A DNA stretch of 64,000 nt from Sphaerulina vaccinii (taxonomy: Eukaryota; Ascomycota; Dothideomycetes; Mycosphaerellales; Mycosphaerellaceae). The stretch spans positions 310,001-374,000 of the forward strand of contig JAKUDP010000018.1 in the NCBI GenBank assembly GCA_022570795.1, read 5' to 3'. The notes below the pieces were generated by a model. The model was not told where the DNA came from. It saw only the letters and a list, made by a program, of their open reading frames with translations, and ran no database searches. Shown in pieces: positions 1-10,235 of this stretch; positions within the stretch are counted from its first letter, which is position 1; every line of letters starts with the position of its first letter. A program made the position numbers and the translations under genes.

Positions 1-444
1 GTTGTACTCACGCCTGCTGCTGTCGCTCACGCTCGCGCAAAGACAAAGGGGGAGGTTAGCACATACCCATCTTCTTTACTCCCGATCAGTGGTCGGTTGT
101 CCTGCTCCGGTTCTCTGTACTGGTTCTGTTGGTTGTCCATGCCTTGGTTGTACGACTGCTCCTGCTGGAAGCCGTTGCCTTCGTTGGACTTCGTGGACTG
201 CTCAGCCTGCTGTTGTTGCTGTGCGAGGAAGTCATTTGCGGCTTCCGCGGCAGCATCAGCCTCATCCTGTGGGTTCGCCTCTGTCTTGACAGCGGTGGTC
301 GGTACGTCGTTTGCGGTGTCGTCGCCGTCGTAGCTGGTGGTAGTCAGTATTTTGCGAGTTATGCGGTGGTTGTTGGTTGCGGCTGGCGGGCAGAACTCAC
401 AGATCGGCGAAGAGATCCTCGTCGTCCATTCCTGGTTCCGCCAT
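1..444 (-). CDS. hrp1: HRP1-like hnRNP / cleavage factor RNA-binding protein, N-terminal part (partial)
   Basis: Minus-strand gene running off the left edge. Exon 1 is 444-401 (starts MAEPGMDDEDLFADL), a 67-bp GTGAGT...CAG intron follows, and exon 2 is 333-67, ending in the codons for KEDG at a GTATGT donor; the second intron continues past base 1. The N-terminus is acidic, then Gln/Asn-rich (a QQQQQ run, then NQQNQ), and ends in GSKEDG. In fungal Hrp1/CFIB proteins this short stretch lies directly before the first RRM (KMFIGGLNW), which should be just outside the window. Family role: nucleo-cytoplasmic mRNA-binding protein of 3'-end processing. No RRM is visible here, so the identification rests on the N-terminus only. 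It shares a promoter region of about 290 bp with the Rab GAP on the other strand. Confidence 0.75.
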
Positions 445-732
445 ATTGGCGTGGTGGTAAGGAGTGTCGGGTATGTGCAAGCGGTGTAATGTGTGCGAAG
501 GGAAGTGGATGAGTGTCAGGTATGTGGTTGGTGAAGTTGATGTTGTTGTGAAGAAGTGGTGCGAGTGGCAGTTGAGTTGGCAGTTTGTGAGGAGAGGACA
601 AAAGTGCGGAAAGAGCCGCTGCTTGCATCTCAATCTCCTCGTGCGTCACTCGTTAGACCATCTCGATCAATGGGCTGGTACACTCTACCATAGTGTATCC
701 CCTCTCTGTTCCTCTCAGTATAAGTGATTACA
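445..732. promoter_or_regulatory. Shared 5' region between divergent HRP1-like and Gyp1-like genes
   Basis: These 288 bases separate two start codons that point away from each other, so the segment must hold both promoters and 5' leaders. I see no convincing TATA box or operator. The pyrimidine-rich stretch near 697-718 is ordinary for a fungal leader. Confidence 0.4.
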
Positions 733-2848
733 ATGAACTTCAAGAAGCCGTCTCATCAGGTTGGTATGATCTTCTTTGTCTGTCTAGCATAAGGCTAATA
801 ATCTTCCCTCTACACAGGAGATGGTCCAGGTCGGTTCGTGTCCTTCCTCTAGTTGACTGCTCTACTCTCTCTAATATGGACATTTGGGCCTTCATAGACC
901 GGACTGAGTGAGTACATGAAGAAGATAGATCTACTGTAAGAGAACGTATACTGAGAAGAGAACAGCACGGGATCTCCATTCTGGCGTACGACTTCCGCCA
1001 ACAGCAACCGAAGCAATGCCAACAACAATGAGCGCAAGAACAGCGACACGCCAGAGCCCACGCGGAAAGTGATCGGGGCATCATACAGCCACGCCGATAT
1101 CCCCAATTTCAATCAATTGTATGCGCTTGCTTCCCTGATCAATGTAGCAGACTGTAGGCTCACGCATGTAGCTAGGTCAGTCTCGAGCAACGATCGACCT
1201 CGAACCCCTCCCACAGACCCGCGCAAAACACTCCCTCACCACACTCCTTCACCTGGAACGACGCGATCTCCTCCTGCACGGCCCAAATACTCCAGCTTCC
1301 TGTCCGGATCAAGTAATGCTTACGACGACGATGAGAGCGATGCTTTCGGCTTGGACGATGACGAAGATGAGTTCGGACTACCCAGTATAGCGTCGATGCG
1401 CAGGAAAGACAAGCGATTATCGAAAGCAAAGGGGAAAGATCCGGGAGGAGGCTATGGCAGTGCTGGGAAGAATAACAGCAAAGCGTTTGGCGGGACCTTG
1501 AACAGGAATGGGAGCAGTAACTCTGCATCCCCAGCATCGTGGGCAATGGACAATGGAGACATGGCAGAGATGCGGGCTGAAGTCCCATCATACCCATCGT
1601 TGAAGAAAAGCACCGAAGGACAGAAGATCTTGCGACCACAGTACAAGGAGATCCTACGAGATCCGGCCAACAGTCTCCACCTCATATCACATCCTGCACT
1701 CCCGATGAACGCCACTGCTAAGCAAGCAGAAGAGCACACATCACGAACGACACGAATAGCCAAGTTTAAGCGAATATTGCAATCCTCCTCTGTCAACCTG
1801 TCCGAACTACGAGACTCCGCCTGGTCAGGCCTACCCAGCGAAGTCCGCGCCATGACCTGGCAAATCCTCCTAGGCTACCTGCCTACAAGTTCTGAACGAC
1901 GCGTCGCAACTCTCGAGCGAAAACGAAAAGAATACCTCGACGGTGTTCGACAAGCATTCGGCGATAAGTCAGCATCTGATGCTCCTCCATCATCTCCACG
2001 AACAAGAGGAAGAGGTCTCGACGAAACAGTCTGGCATCAAATCAGTATCGACGTCCCTCGAACAAATCCTCATCTCGAACTCTACAGCTATGAAGCCACA
2101 CAACGATCTCTCGAACGCATATTGTATGTCTGGGCAATCCGCCATCCAGCTTCAGGCTACGTCCAAGGAATCAACGACCTCGTAACACCCTTCTGGCAAG
2201 TCTTCTTAGGCCAGTACATAACAGACCCCGAAGTCGATAGTGGTATGGATCCTGGCCAACTACCTAAAGCTGTCCTCGACGCTGTTGAAGCTGATAGCTT
2301 TTGGTGTCTCACGAAATTATTGGATGGCATACAAGATAACTATATCCATGCCCAACCTGGAATCCAGAGACAAGTTGCGCAATTGAGAGACTTGACCAAG
2401 AGGATCGATCAGAATCTGGCGGGACATATGGAAAGTGAGGGTGTGGAGTTTATACAGTTCAGCTTCAGGTGGATGAATTGTTTACTCATGCGCGAAATCA
2501 GCGTACGAAACACGATACGAATGTGGGATACATACCTCGTAAGTCTCCTCTGCCCTTCCATATCCTTTCCTGCGTATACTGATTTGACATTTCTAGTCCG
2601 AACCCAACGGCTTCTCCCACTTCCACCTTTACGTCTGCGCGGCGTTCCTGGTAAAATGGTCTGATCAACTCGTCAAAATGGACTTCCAATCGATTATGAT
2701 GTTTTTACAATCACTGCCGACCAAAGACTGGACAGAGAAAGACATTGAACTACTGCTCAGCGAAGCATTTATATGGAAGAGTTTGTTCGCGGGAAGTAAA
2801 GCTCATGTTCGACAGGGGAGTAGTGGGTTACCTAGTTTGACGCTTTGA
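733..2848 (+). CDS. gyp1: Gyp1-type Rab GTPase-activating protein (TBC domain)
   Basis: GAP for Ypt1/Rab-type GTPases at the Golgi. The main coding block 961-2538 joins at a phase-0 intron (2539-2596) to 2597-2848. The TBC domain includes IPRTNPH-like DVPRTNPHLELY, the run AIRHPASGYVQGINDLVTPF (arginine- and glutamine-finger region), DSFWCLTKLLD, VEFIQFSFRWMNCLLMRE and RMWDTY. After the intron come the C-terminal CAAFLVKWSD and LLSEAFIW blocks, in the same order as in yeast Gyp1. The N-terminus is low-complexity and Ser/Arg-rich. I start at ATG 733: exon 733-759, intron 760-817, then a tiny exon 818-829. How it joins the block at 961 is uncertain: one 131-bp intron, or two introns around a 10-bp exon 898-907; both keep frame. 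A further intron at 1119-1175 is possible. There is no ATG at 1069 (the codon is GTG). Confidence 0.9.
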
Positions 2849-3060
2849 TGAAGGGAGAGGGGAGGAGGGGGAGATGTGATGAGAATGAGAAATGAGAACT
2901 TGCCTAAGTACGAAATGAATGGCATATCGCCGTCTCCCCGAACTACCATGAAGAAGTGAGAACCTACTTACATACAAACGAATGGCATACCGCCGCCTCC
3001 ACGAGCCAAATGAGCACTCATATACGATCCCGCAACGCAGTCCTTCAATAATCGAACTTA
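2849..3060. other. 3' flank of the Rab GAP gene
   Basis: Non-coding. It holds a short imperfect direct duplication: the stretches around 2936 and 2982 both read as a CGAATGGCATA-CGCCG-like motif followed by CTCC. No gene is seen. Confidence 0.4.
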
Positions 3061-4960
3061 GGCTGGTTAGTCAAGTCAGTAAGTCGTCGGTACTGCCTGG
3101 TGCTTGATAAATTGTAACTCAGAGACACCTAGCGAGCAAGTCTTTGCTCCACGAGATGTAGTGTCTGGTTGTATCTTCTAGTCGAAGACGATTTTTTTTG
3201 CTCACGAGATGCCTACTTTTGCTTACAGATGTCGACGCTTTCGATGTAAGGTACATATACAATGCATGTGCTACATACTTCAACAATCGTACAACAGGCT
3301 CAGTAGTCAAGTTGGTAAGTCGTTAGCTTTGCTAATGCTCGACAGAAGACATACAGATATAGCGAATCAGAAGGACCTTAATGTTCTGATTGAACATTCG
3401 TAACTCACTAACTCTAACTCTGCTACTAGCTAAGTACGATTCTTTTGCTGTTCAGTCTCTCCTTTTGTCTGATAGCTTTTCTTCAAGTCGTGCTCATCAG
3501 AAGTAAGGTATATGTTGACCTACAAATCCGATCATCTCAATAGTTGTATAGAGGCTATGTGGCTGAGTTGGTAAGTCGTCGGTGTTGCTGATGCTTAACA
3601 AGGGAGATAGTGATGGGAGTACTCAGGAGGCTAAACTAAACTGATACGTTCAAGATCGCTCGCCTTCGTGTCGCTGGTCAGAGACGATTATTTTGCTCTC
3701 TAGCTCTTCATTTTGCCTAAGAGTAAGTGAGAAAGGTAAGGTCTATATACATCTCGCTGGCTGATTGCTCTAATGATCGTACATAGGCTCAATGGTCGAG
3801 TGGTAAGTCGTCGGTGTAGCTGATGCTTGACAGAAGACATAGAGATGAACCAGTTCCAAAGGTCAAGCTGGACCTCCGGGAGCAAGGTAGTAGTGTCAAG
3901 ACGTCGTGCCACTGGCCAAGTACGATCTTTTTGCCTCATCGCTCTTCTTTTTGCCTAGGAGTAAGGGAAGAATGCAAGGTCTATATACCTCTATTAGGTA
4001 GCTCTTTCCAATGGTCGTACGGGCAATGTGGCCTAGTCAGTAAGTCGTTGGTACAATCGATGCTTGACATACTGGAGACTACCCTCAATCCGAGCAGATA
4101 TGGAACTGGCAGGGATGGTACATCCATTGAGGAGCTATGTTAGCTACGTGCGATTCTTTTGCTTCTCATACCTTACTTTTGCTTGGGATCAGTGAGGTAG
4201 GTGAAGTACATATCTGAGTAGCGAACGCGTTCTCTCAAGAATCGTACAGGCTGTGTAGCTGAGTCAGTAAGTCGTTAGTATTCAACTGATGCTTGACGAA
4301 CTGCAGGTTGAGCTGGTTCTGAGACCTACAGGACTTTACGATGTCTCAAGCCATTCCAAGTAAGCCATGTCAGCAGCGTACGGTTGTTTTGCCTACCGAC
4401 TGTCCTTTTGTCTACATGAGCAACAAGCCAGACAAGGTATACATTCGCATATTGCACGCTTCCCCTCAATGATCGTGCCTGGCCAAGTGGTCGAGTGGAT
4501 AAGTCGTCAGTATTGTTGACGCTCGACGTATGGAATGCTTACAACAGTGCTGTTCGGAATGAACTGCTCTATGCTGCATGACGTCCAGCTTCGAGTCACA
4601 CAAGCGCCAGTTGTGTACGATTGGTTTTGCCCACGAGCTACAACTTTTGACGCCTAAAAGGACTCGTATGCAGTCTAAACAGTAGACCCCATGCTCGCCA
4701 TCGATATGCCGGGTTCCGTAGTGCAGTGGTCGAGCACGTCTAGACAATGTGAGGGGAGCATGGCCTTCGGGCACATGTTTGGTGGGCTTTGCCTTGCGCA
4801 ATGCTAACACACCCGGTTGTATGAGTCTTTGTCTTCGACAATGGATAGCTCACTGGAAGACCTACGTTCGAGTCGTAGCAGGACCATGTTGCCACTTCTT
4901 TTGACACGTAGTGTACTTCAGATCTGATTTGGAAAGGAGATCTAACGGTATGTGAAGATC
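3061..4960 (+). repeat. Tandem array of about eight diverged 228-256-bp units with tRNA-like 5' halves
   Basis: Units start at about 3061, 3297, 3553, 3786, 4022, 4249, 4481 and 4712. Each opens with a 7-nt acceptor-like GGC(T)NNNN, then T-R-G and a pol III A-box-like D arm; unit 3 has TGGCTGAGTTGG, unit 4 TGGTCGAGTGG. An anticodon-like hairpin follows: unit 7 CGTCA-GTATTGT-TGACG, unit 4 CGTCG-GTGTAGC-TGATG, unit 2 CGTTA-GCTTTGC-TAATG, all with 5-bp stems and 7-nt loops. About 80-100 variable bases follow, then a conserved TACGATTNTTTTGC, 15-20 nt later a second TTTTGC, then AAGGTNTATATAC, and finally CAATGATCGTAC just before the next unit. The A-box context resembles class II (Ser/Leu) tRNAs in most units and tRNA-Val in unit 8. 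I see good T arms (B boxes) only in unit 8 and weakly in unit 7. Whether the array is transcribed cannot be told from the sequence. Confidence 0.75.
4712..4885 (+). tRNA. tRNA-Val-like gene or pseudogene with a ~100-nt interruption in the anticodon loop
   Basis: Last unit of the array. The first 19 bases match the start of eukaryotic tRNA-Val closely (GGTTCCGTAGTGCAGTGG). Cloverleaf parts: acceptor GGTTCCG 4712-4718 against CAGGACC 4879-4885 (six of seven pairs, one wobble); TA; D arm GTGC 4721-4724 / GCAC 4734-4737 with a 9-nt loop; anticodon stem TCTAG 4739-4743 / CTGGA 4853-4857; variable AGAC; T arm CTACG-TTCGAGT-CGTAG 4862-4878, perfect. Both the A box and the B box (GTTCGAGTC) are present. 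The anticodon loop plus insert is 109 nt (4744-4852), implying an intron of about 102 nt. The base at the U33 position reads C and one acceptor pair is mismatched, so a pseudogene is possible. A TTTTG run follows at about 4901. Confidence 0.45.
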
Positions 4961-7900
4961 GATTGCATTCAGCCTTCGATTGAGGCATGGTATTGATGCG
5001 ACAACACCATCCGTATGTAGGAAGACCATCGATGACGTGCGGATTCATTCTGCTTGCTTGCGAGTGTGCTGCCGGCAATAGTCAATTTATGCTCTCCTCG
5101 TCCAATCAGAGTCTCGAGAAATAGCTAGCTTAGAGAAGAGCTCGCTGACAGCTTACAGCTTACCAGCATGAAGTCCAGATGTGCCTTCGTTACGAGGCCG
5201 CGTAACTGCTGTTTCAAGAACTCGACTGGAGGCTTGCCTCGAAGGCCATGTCAACAAGTAGCTGTCGTCTGGGCGTGTGCACATCATTGGCACGCTCGCA
5301 GCTCGCTCATTGATGCCGACAACTAGCATTGAGAACCATCATGCGCAATCTACCGAAGAGCTGCATAAGCATAATCGACGATATTACAGTCGCAGGCCAA
5401 GGGACCTGGTTGCTGTGACCGACTTGTTAACCCTGTGAAGGTTGCGGACTGCGCAATAAGCGACCTGGTCTTGTCTAGAGGTGGTTGGTGGAGCCAGGTC
5501 TTGCCTGTCAGCCGGGACGTTCGTGTTCGGCATGCCGGTCTGGGCAGCCGTCTGCTTGTCTGCTTGGGCAGCCTGTGGTTTGCATCCGAAAAGAAATGCG
5601 CGAGGAGTTGCATCGTAGTATGTATGTATCGATACTCTTCTGTTCTGCAAACAACGTGGACTCGGTACTGGAGGAGAGCATGAAAGCTCTGCGTGTCCTC
5701 CAGTGCTACGCCTCATTCATCGCGCAGTCTCGAACATGTCGTTCTTCGGTTCCGCCGGCCACTGGTGATGACAGTCTGCAGAAGCCTGAAGCCTGGCATA
5801 ACCCAGTGCCTGTATTTCGGGCATGAGCAGCTCCTACTCATCACATCCATTTCACGACTGCTCTTGTTCGGTGTGGTTGACCATGTCGCAGGTGCTCTTG
5901 GGGAGTATTTTGACGAATCTCTCAGACTGAAACGTGAATTGGGCCAAGGACCTGGAGACATAGCTGTTATGGCCTGGAGACCAGGCAATATTGAGACTGG
6001 TGCTGTCCGCAATTGCACCTAGCAGCGCCGTCTCTCCCTCGCACTCCACGTTATGTGGGATGGTGAGGCATGTTGTTCGATAGGTCGTCTTCGAGAATAT
6101 GCTCTGGAGCAGATTAAACTCTCGATCAGTTCTCCGAAGCCCTGATACACGCGATTCTGACCCTCGTGCATCCGATAATAAGTCTCGCGTGGAGTGGAGT
6201 AGTACCAGAACCAGAGGACGTCAGATGAAGACGTGGGCTGGAAATGAAGGTATCGTATTGATTGATATGCTACCATCCGGACTTCCACGGACGCATTGAA
6301 GTCTCGACATGACGGCCCACGTGTTGTTTTATACACCCTGGTAGAAAAGAAGCAACGTTTCGTGTGTTACTGGGAAAATCCGATGGCTTGGAGCCTCCGT
6401 AGAGATGGTGTGCTCATCTACCGCCACGATGATGACGTCTGTCAGAATGCCTTCTGCATATAGTCTGCATAGGTGCAGAGAACGATGTGTGGTCAGAGGT
6501 AACACCTAGGAGATGGAGACGTGGGATGAAGATGCTGCTATCCGTTCAGCTATCCGCCGAAATCCGGGGCCGATCTTGGAGTCTGGTCCATATGCGACAC
6601 GTCTGCGCGTTGTCCTCGTCAAGATGCGGTTGAGAGAACTGTGTGACAGTGATGGGCAAAGGTGATGTTTGAAGTGTTTTCGCTCCTGCTGAATGTGGAT
6701 GTAGTGGAAGAGGAAGGTGTCAGCTCGATGCCCGCCAAACCACCCAAGAGATCGACAATCAAACTGCCCAAACGAGAAGTGGCTCTCAACAAACAACGTG
6801 GTCTTGATTAAATTCGCGCTTCTAGTTCTACCGACATACAAGACCGTCATTGATAGGTTGACGTCTGCCTTTGCCTGCTTCCAGCAACAAGGCTCGCGGT
6901 CTCACGAATCGGCAACCCGAAGATCTGGATATGTGGTCGCACAAACTGGCTGCTTCATCAATACACTGAAATTCTGTGTCCTCTCACCATTCGAATTTGA
7001 AGAAAACTGCAGCTCAGGAAGCCCGTTTCAGTCACAGCCGAAACTTTCTGACTCGGTTACTGTGTTATGGCCATGCTATATGCACATGATGAAGTGAAGC
7101 TGCGGGACTTGTCTGGCTTTCCACCGGCTTCGCTCTCCGACTCCACTTATTGGCAGAAGAGTTAGCGCTTCTGCAAGGCGATAGCATGGTCTCAAGCCAC
7201 AGCGGTGTGCGGCCGTCCTCACATATGTCTCTAAAAAGCACTATGCCAACAAGAATGCTCGCAACGAACTCCGACAGTTGAGCACACTAAGCTATCTAGC
7301 AGCAAAGGTTTGGGCACGATTCTGCGACGTCTGACCTCCAAAAAGTGCCGAGCGCTGAGCTTGTTTCTGAGCTATCTGCGCCTTCCATCTGTTCAGACAG
7401 ACGTCCTCACCGCAGTATATGAAGGCACCAGTATGTGAAGCCAGAACACCAACAACAACACAACTATCTCACGGTAAAGGTACGGATACGCGAATCCTTG
7501 CGCTCGGCAACGTGACGGCGGCGTCTGGGTAGGCGGATGTTGGCTAGGATCACCCTGCATCGGCGCCAGAACCCAGACGACCAGGTCCATGCTTTCGCGC
7601 ATAGCGGTATCCTCAGTGATATCTGTATCACAGTCTGTGACTGTTGATCCACGCAAGCAGCGCAGACGAGCTCGAAAATGCGACAAAGCACTCCACGGTC
7701 TGGCAGTCACCTTGCGCCTGTTCGAGAGCTGCAGAAGTGTCAAGTAATGAATAGAGTACGACTAGACCGCTTCTTCGAAGGTGTCTACACTACAGCACGC
7801 TCTGTCCAGACATCATGTTGCTGTTGCGTGGGTTGACAATAATGTCTCGGAAGACTTCCACGTGTGATCTGCTTGCGAGCTCTGCTAATGCTGTAGGAAT

Positions 7901-9436
7901 TGCTGGACTCGTCGATCCCATTTCGCTCTTCTGCCTCGATACATTGCAGCATGCAACGTTACACTATCGCAGGAAGACTACACCACGGCGGAGGTGTGCG
8001 ACAATTGGAGACCATGTGTCATATTGTATGCTGTGCTTTCTCTATTTGCATATTCTTCGTGGAGTTGGTGGTTGTCCCACTGGAAGTCCCCTTCGCGCCT
8101 AGAGCCCTGTAGGTTCGTCGGACCGGAGCCCACCTTCCTCCTAGTTGGGAGAGCTACTGCTGGACCAGCATGGTTTGCGGCCTGTGAGCAGCCAAAGCTC
8201 AACGAAGTCCATGAAGTGCTGAACGCGATGGACAGACAGGATACCATATCATTGAGCGATGTACAGAGCATGGCTACTCAGAAGGCAGCTCAAGAACGCC
8301 TGGATGCATGCATGCAATGCAGCCACTGCGCTGGATCGGAAGCATAGCCGTCTGAGATGCCGATGCAATGGCATGTGTAATGCACGTCCACAGTGCGTCT
8401 TCTGGGGAGAGGAGAATGCCGCCGCTGAAAACTTCTGGTACCCACACACGCTATAGATCTCATGGGCCAGCTCAAAAATGTGAACACAGCTCTTGGACCC
8501 CGCCCATCCTCTAGTCTAACGCTGAATGCTAAATTGTCTTGGAACTGCGACCCTCTGCAAGTCTTTCTTTCGACCATCCTTTGTCTTCCTCCCACCCACA
8601 TCATCGTCCCATACCAGTTTCTCTCACACCCACTCTGCACGCGGGGGTTCTCGACATCACGAGAAGGCTTAGCCGTTATACTGGGACCAACCCAATAGCT
8701 CAAACCGTCTACCAACAACAAACACGTGCTCCAGAAGCATCAAGAGGCGCCCCTCCAAGATCCTAGCTGTCACGTCCTCACCTACGGCCAACTCCTACTC
8801 TCACTTGGCAACCTGGCCCCGTAACGAGGTTACGCACTACCGTCATCCAGTGAGCACAGGAAGCACGGCGTACCCATTCCGCACTTGGTTCGACTGGCAC
8901 TCCTGGAGCTCTTCCACCGGGTCTCTCACTTTCTCCGCTGGTTGCGAAGCGTGCACAGCGCGAGACAGCCGTAGTCAGCATCCCCAGCAGTACACACTGA
9001 GTCCATACCGAGGGCGGGCAGGCAAGCAGGCAAGCTTCGCAGCATACATCGGCCTATCTCCGCGACGAGCGGACCGCACGTCCAGAATTCTCCCACCTTT
9101 ACGGCGCTTCCTCGCTCAAGACTACACATTCTGGCTCCGAACTGTGCTCCAGCAGGAATATCGCAGCTGAGAACTACGACAATCAACCTGAGCGGCCTTT
9201 CCGTGGTAGCGTGGAGTCCAATCAAGCCTGTGCCATTGGGTCATCGGCTCGCTATCCTTTACCATACATCGCAGCATTGCGACTGGCACGCCTGCAATTT
9301 GCTGTCACACTGGTGCTTGGAATCATCGTGCCACGACGCAGTTACACGACAACAGAAGTCGCCCGTGTGCCGACAATCGTGCAGAACCTCTATTCACTCA
9401 CATTCCACACATTGGCAGACAACAACATCGGCCATC
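4961..9436. other. Long gene-poor stretch upstream of RasB
   Basis: About 4.5 kb with normal base composition. Open frames here are short (up to about 140 codons), overlap on both strands, carry no family motif and do not join into a plausible spliced gene. The last part must contain the RasB promoter and leader. There is a small GCAGGCAAGCAGGCAAGC repeat near 9017. I see no RNA gene apart from the array to the left. Confidence 0.5.
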
Positions 9437-10235
9437 ATGTCTCACGGGAAGATGACGCTGTATAAGCTGGTGGTGCTTGGAGATGGAGGAGTCGGAAAGA
9501 CGGCTTTGACTATTCAGGTTTGTAGTTGTTCGCCCACGCGGAATACACGCACTTTGCGCTGACTTGAGTTACCAGTTATGCTTGAACCACTTCGTTGAAA
9601 CCTACGACCCCACCATCGAAGACTCGTATCGCAAACAGGTCGGAATCGACGGACAGTCATGTATGCTTGAGGTGCTCGATACTGCAGGCCAAGAAGAGTA
9701 CACAGCACTGCGAGACCAGTGGATAAGAGATGGCGAGGGCTTCATACTGGTCTACAGCATATCATCGCGCTCCTCATTCACGAGAATACAGAAGTTCCAT
9801 CACCAAATCCAGCGTGTAAAGGAGTCAACCTCTGCAGGATCGCCTACATATCCAGGCTCGCCGTTGTCGCAAACTATGGGCTCCTTCGGGCCGGCACCGA
9901 TCATGTTGGTTGGCAATAAGTGCGACAGAGTAACAGAGCGAGAAGTTTCTACACAAGAAGGGCAGGCCCTTGCAAAGCAGCTGGGCTGCGAATTTGTCGA
10001 GGCTTCTGCGAAGAACTGCGTCAATGTCGAGAAGGCTTTCTACGATGTCGTACGGCAGCTACGAAGGCAGAGAGCTACTGCGCCAGCACGCAACAGCAAG
10101 GGTTCGGCACAATCAGACCCGGTGCTAAGATCATCACGAACGAATGGCAGCGAATACCACGACCGAGAGAAGAAGAACCGGTATCGTAGAGGCGAGGGTC
10201 GCAGAGAGCGATCCAAGGGATGTGTCATCTTGTGA
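9437..10235 (+). CDS. rasB: RasB-type small GTPase
   Basis: Ras-family switch controlling polarity, morphogenesis and cAMP/MAPK signalling in filamentous fungi. Exon 1 is 9437-9517 (MSHGKMTLYKLVVLGDGGVG), the intron 9518-9575, exon 2 9576-10235; 246 residues. Seen: P-loop GDGGVGKT, effector loop YDPTIEDSY, switch II DTAGQEEY, NKCD (the NKxD base-specificity motif) and EASAK. The protein ends CVIL, a CaaX box whose terminal Leu favours geranylgeranylation. Between QRVKES and PIMLVGN there is an insertion of about 24 residues rich in Ser/Pro/Gly, as known for Aspergillus RasB and Neurospora ras-2 relatives and absent from RasA. The C-terminus before the CaaX box is very basic. Identification is firm; the start is fixed by the conserved first exon. 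Confidence 0.95.

Noticed and set aside
3061..4960. CRISPR-like array
   Set aside because: Units are long, diverged along their whole length and tRNA-like; there are no short identical repeats with unique spacers, and this is a fungal genome.
4961..9170. Many open frames of 70-143 codons on both strands (for example 6717-7097, 8290-8721, 8805-9170)
   Set aside because: They overlap each other, have no family motifs, biased compositions typical of shadows, and do not join through GT-AG introns.
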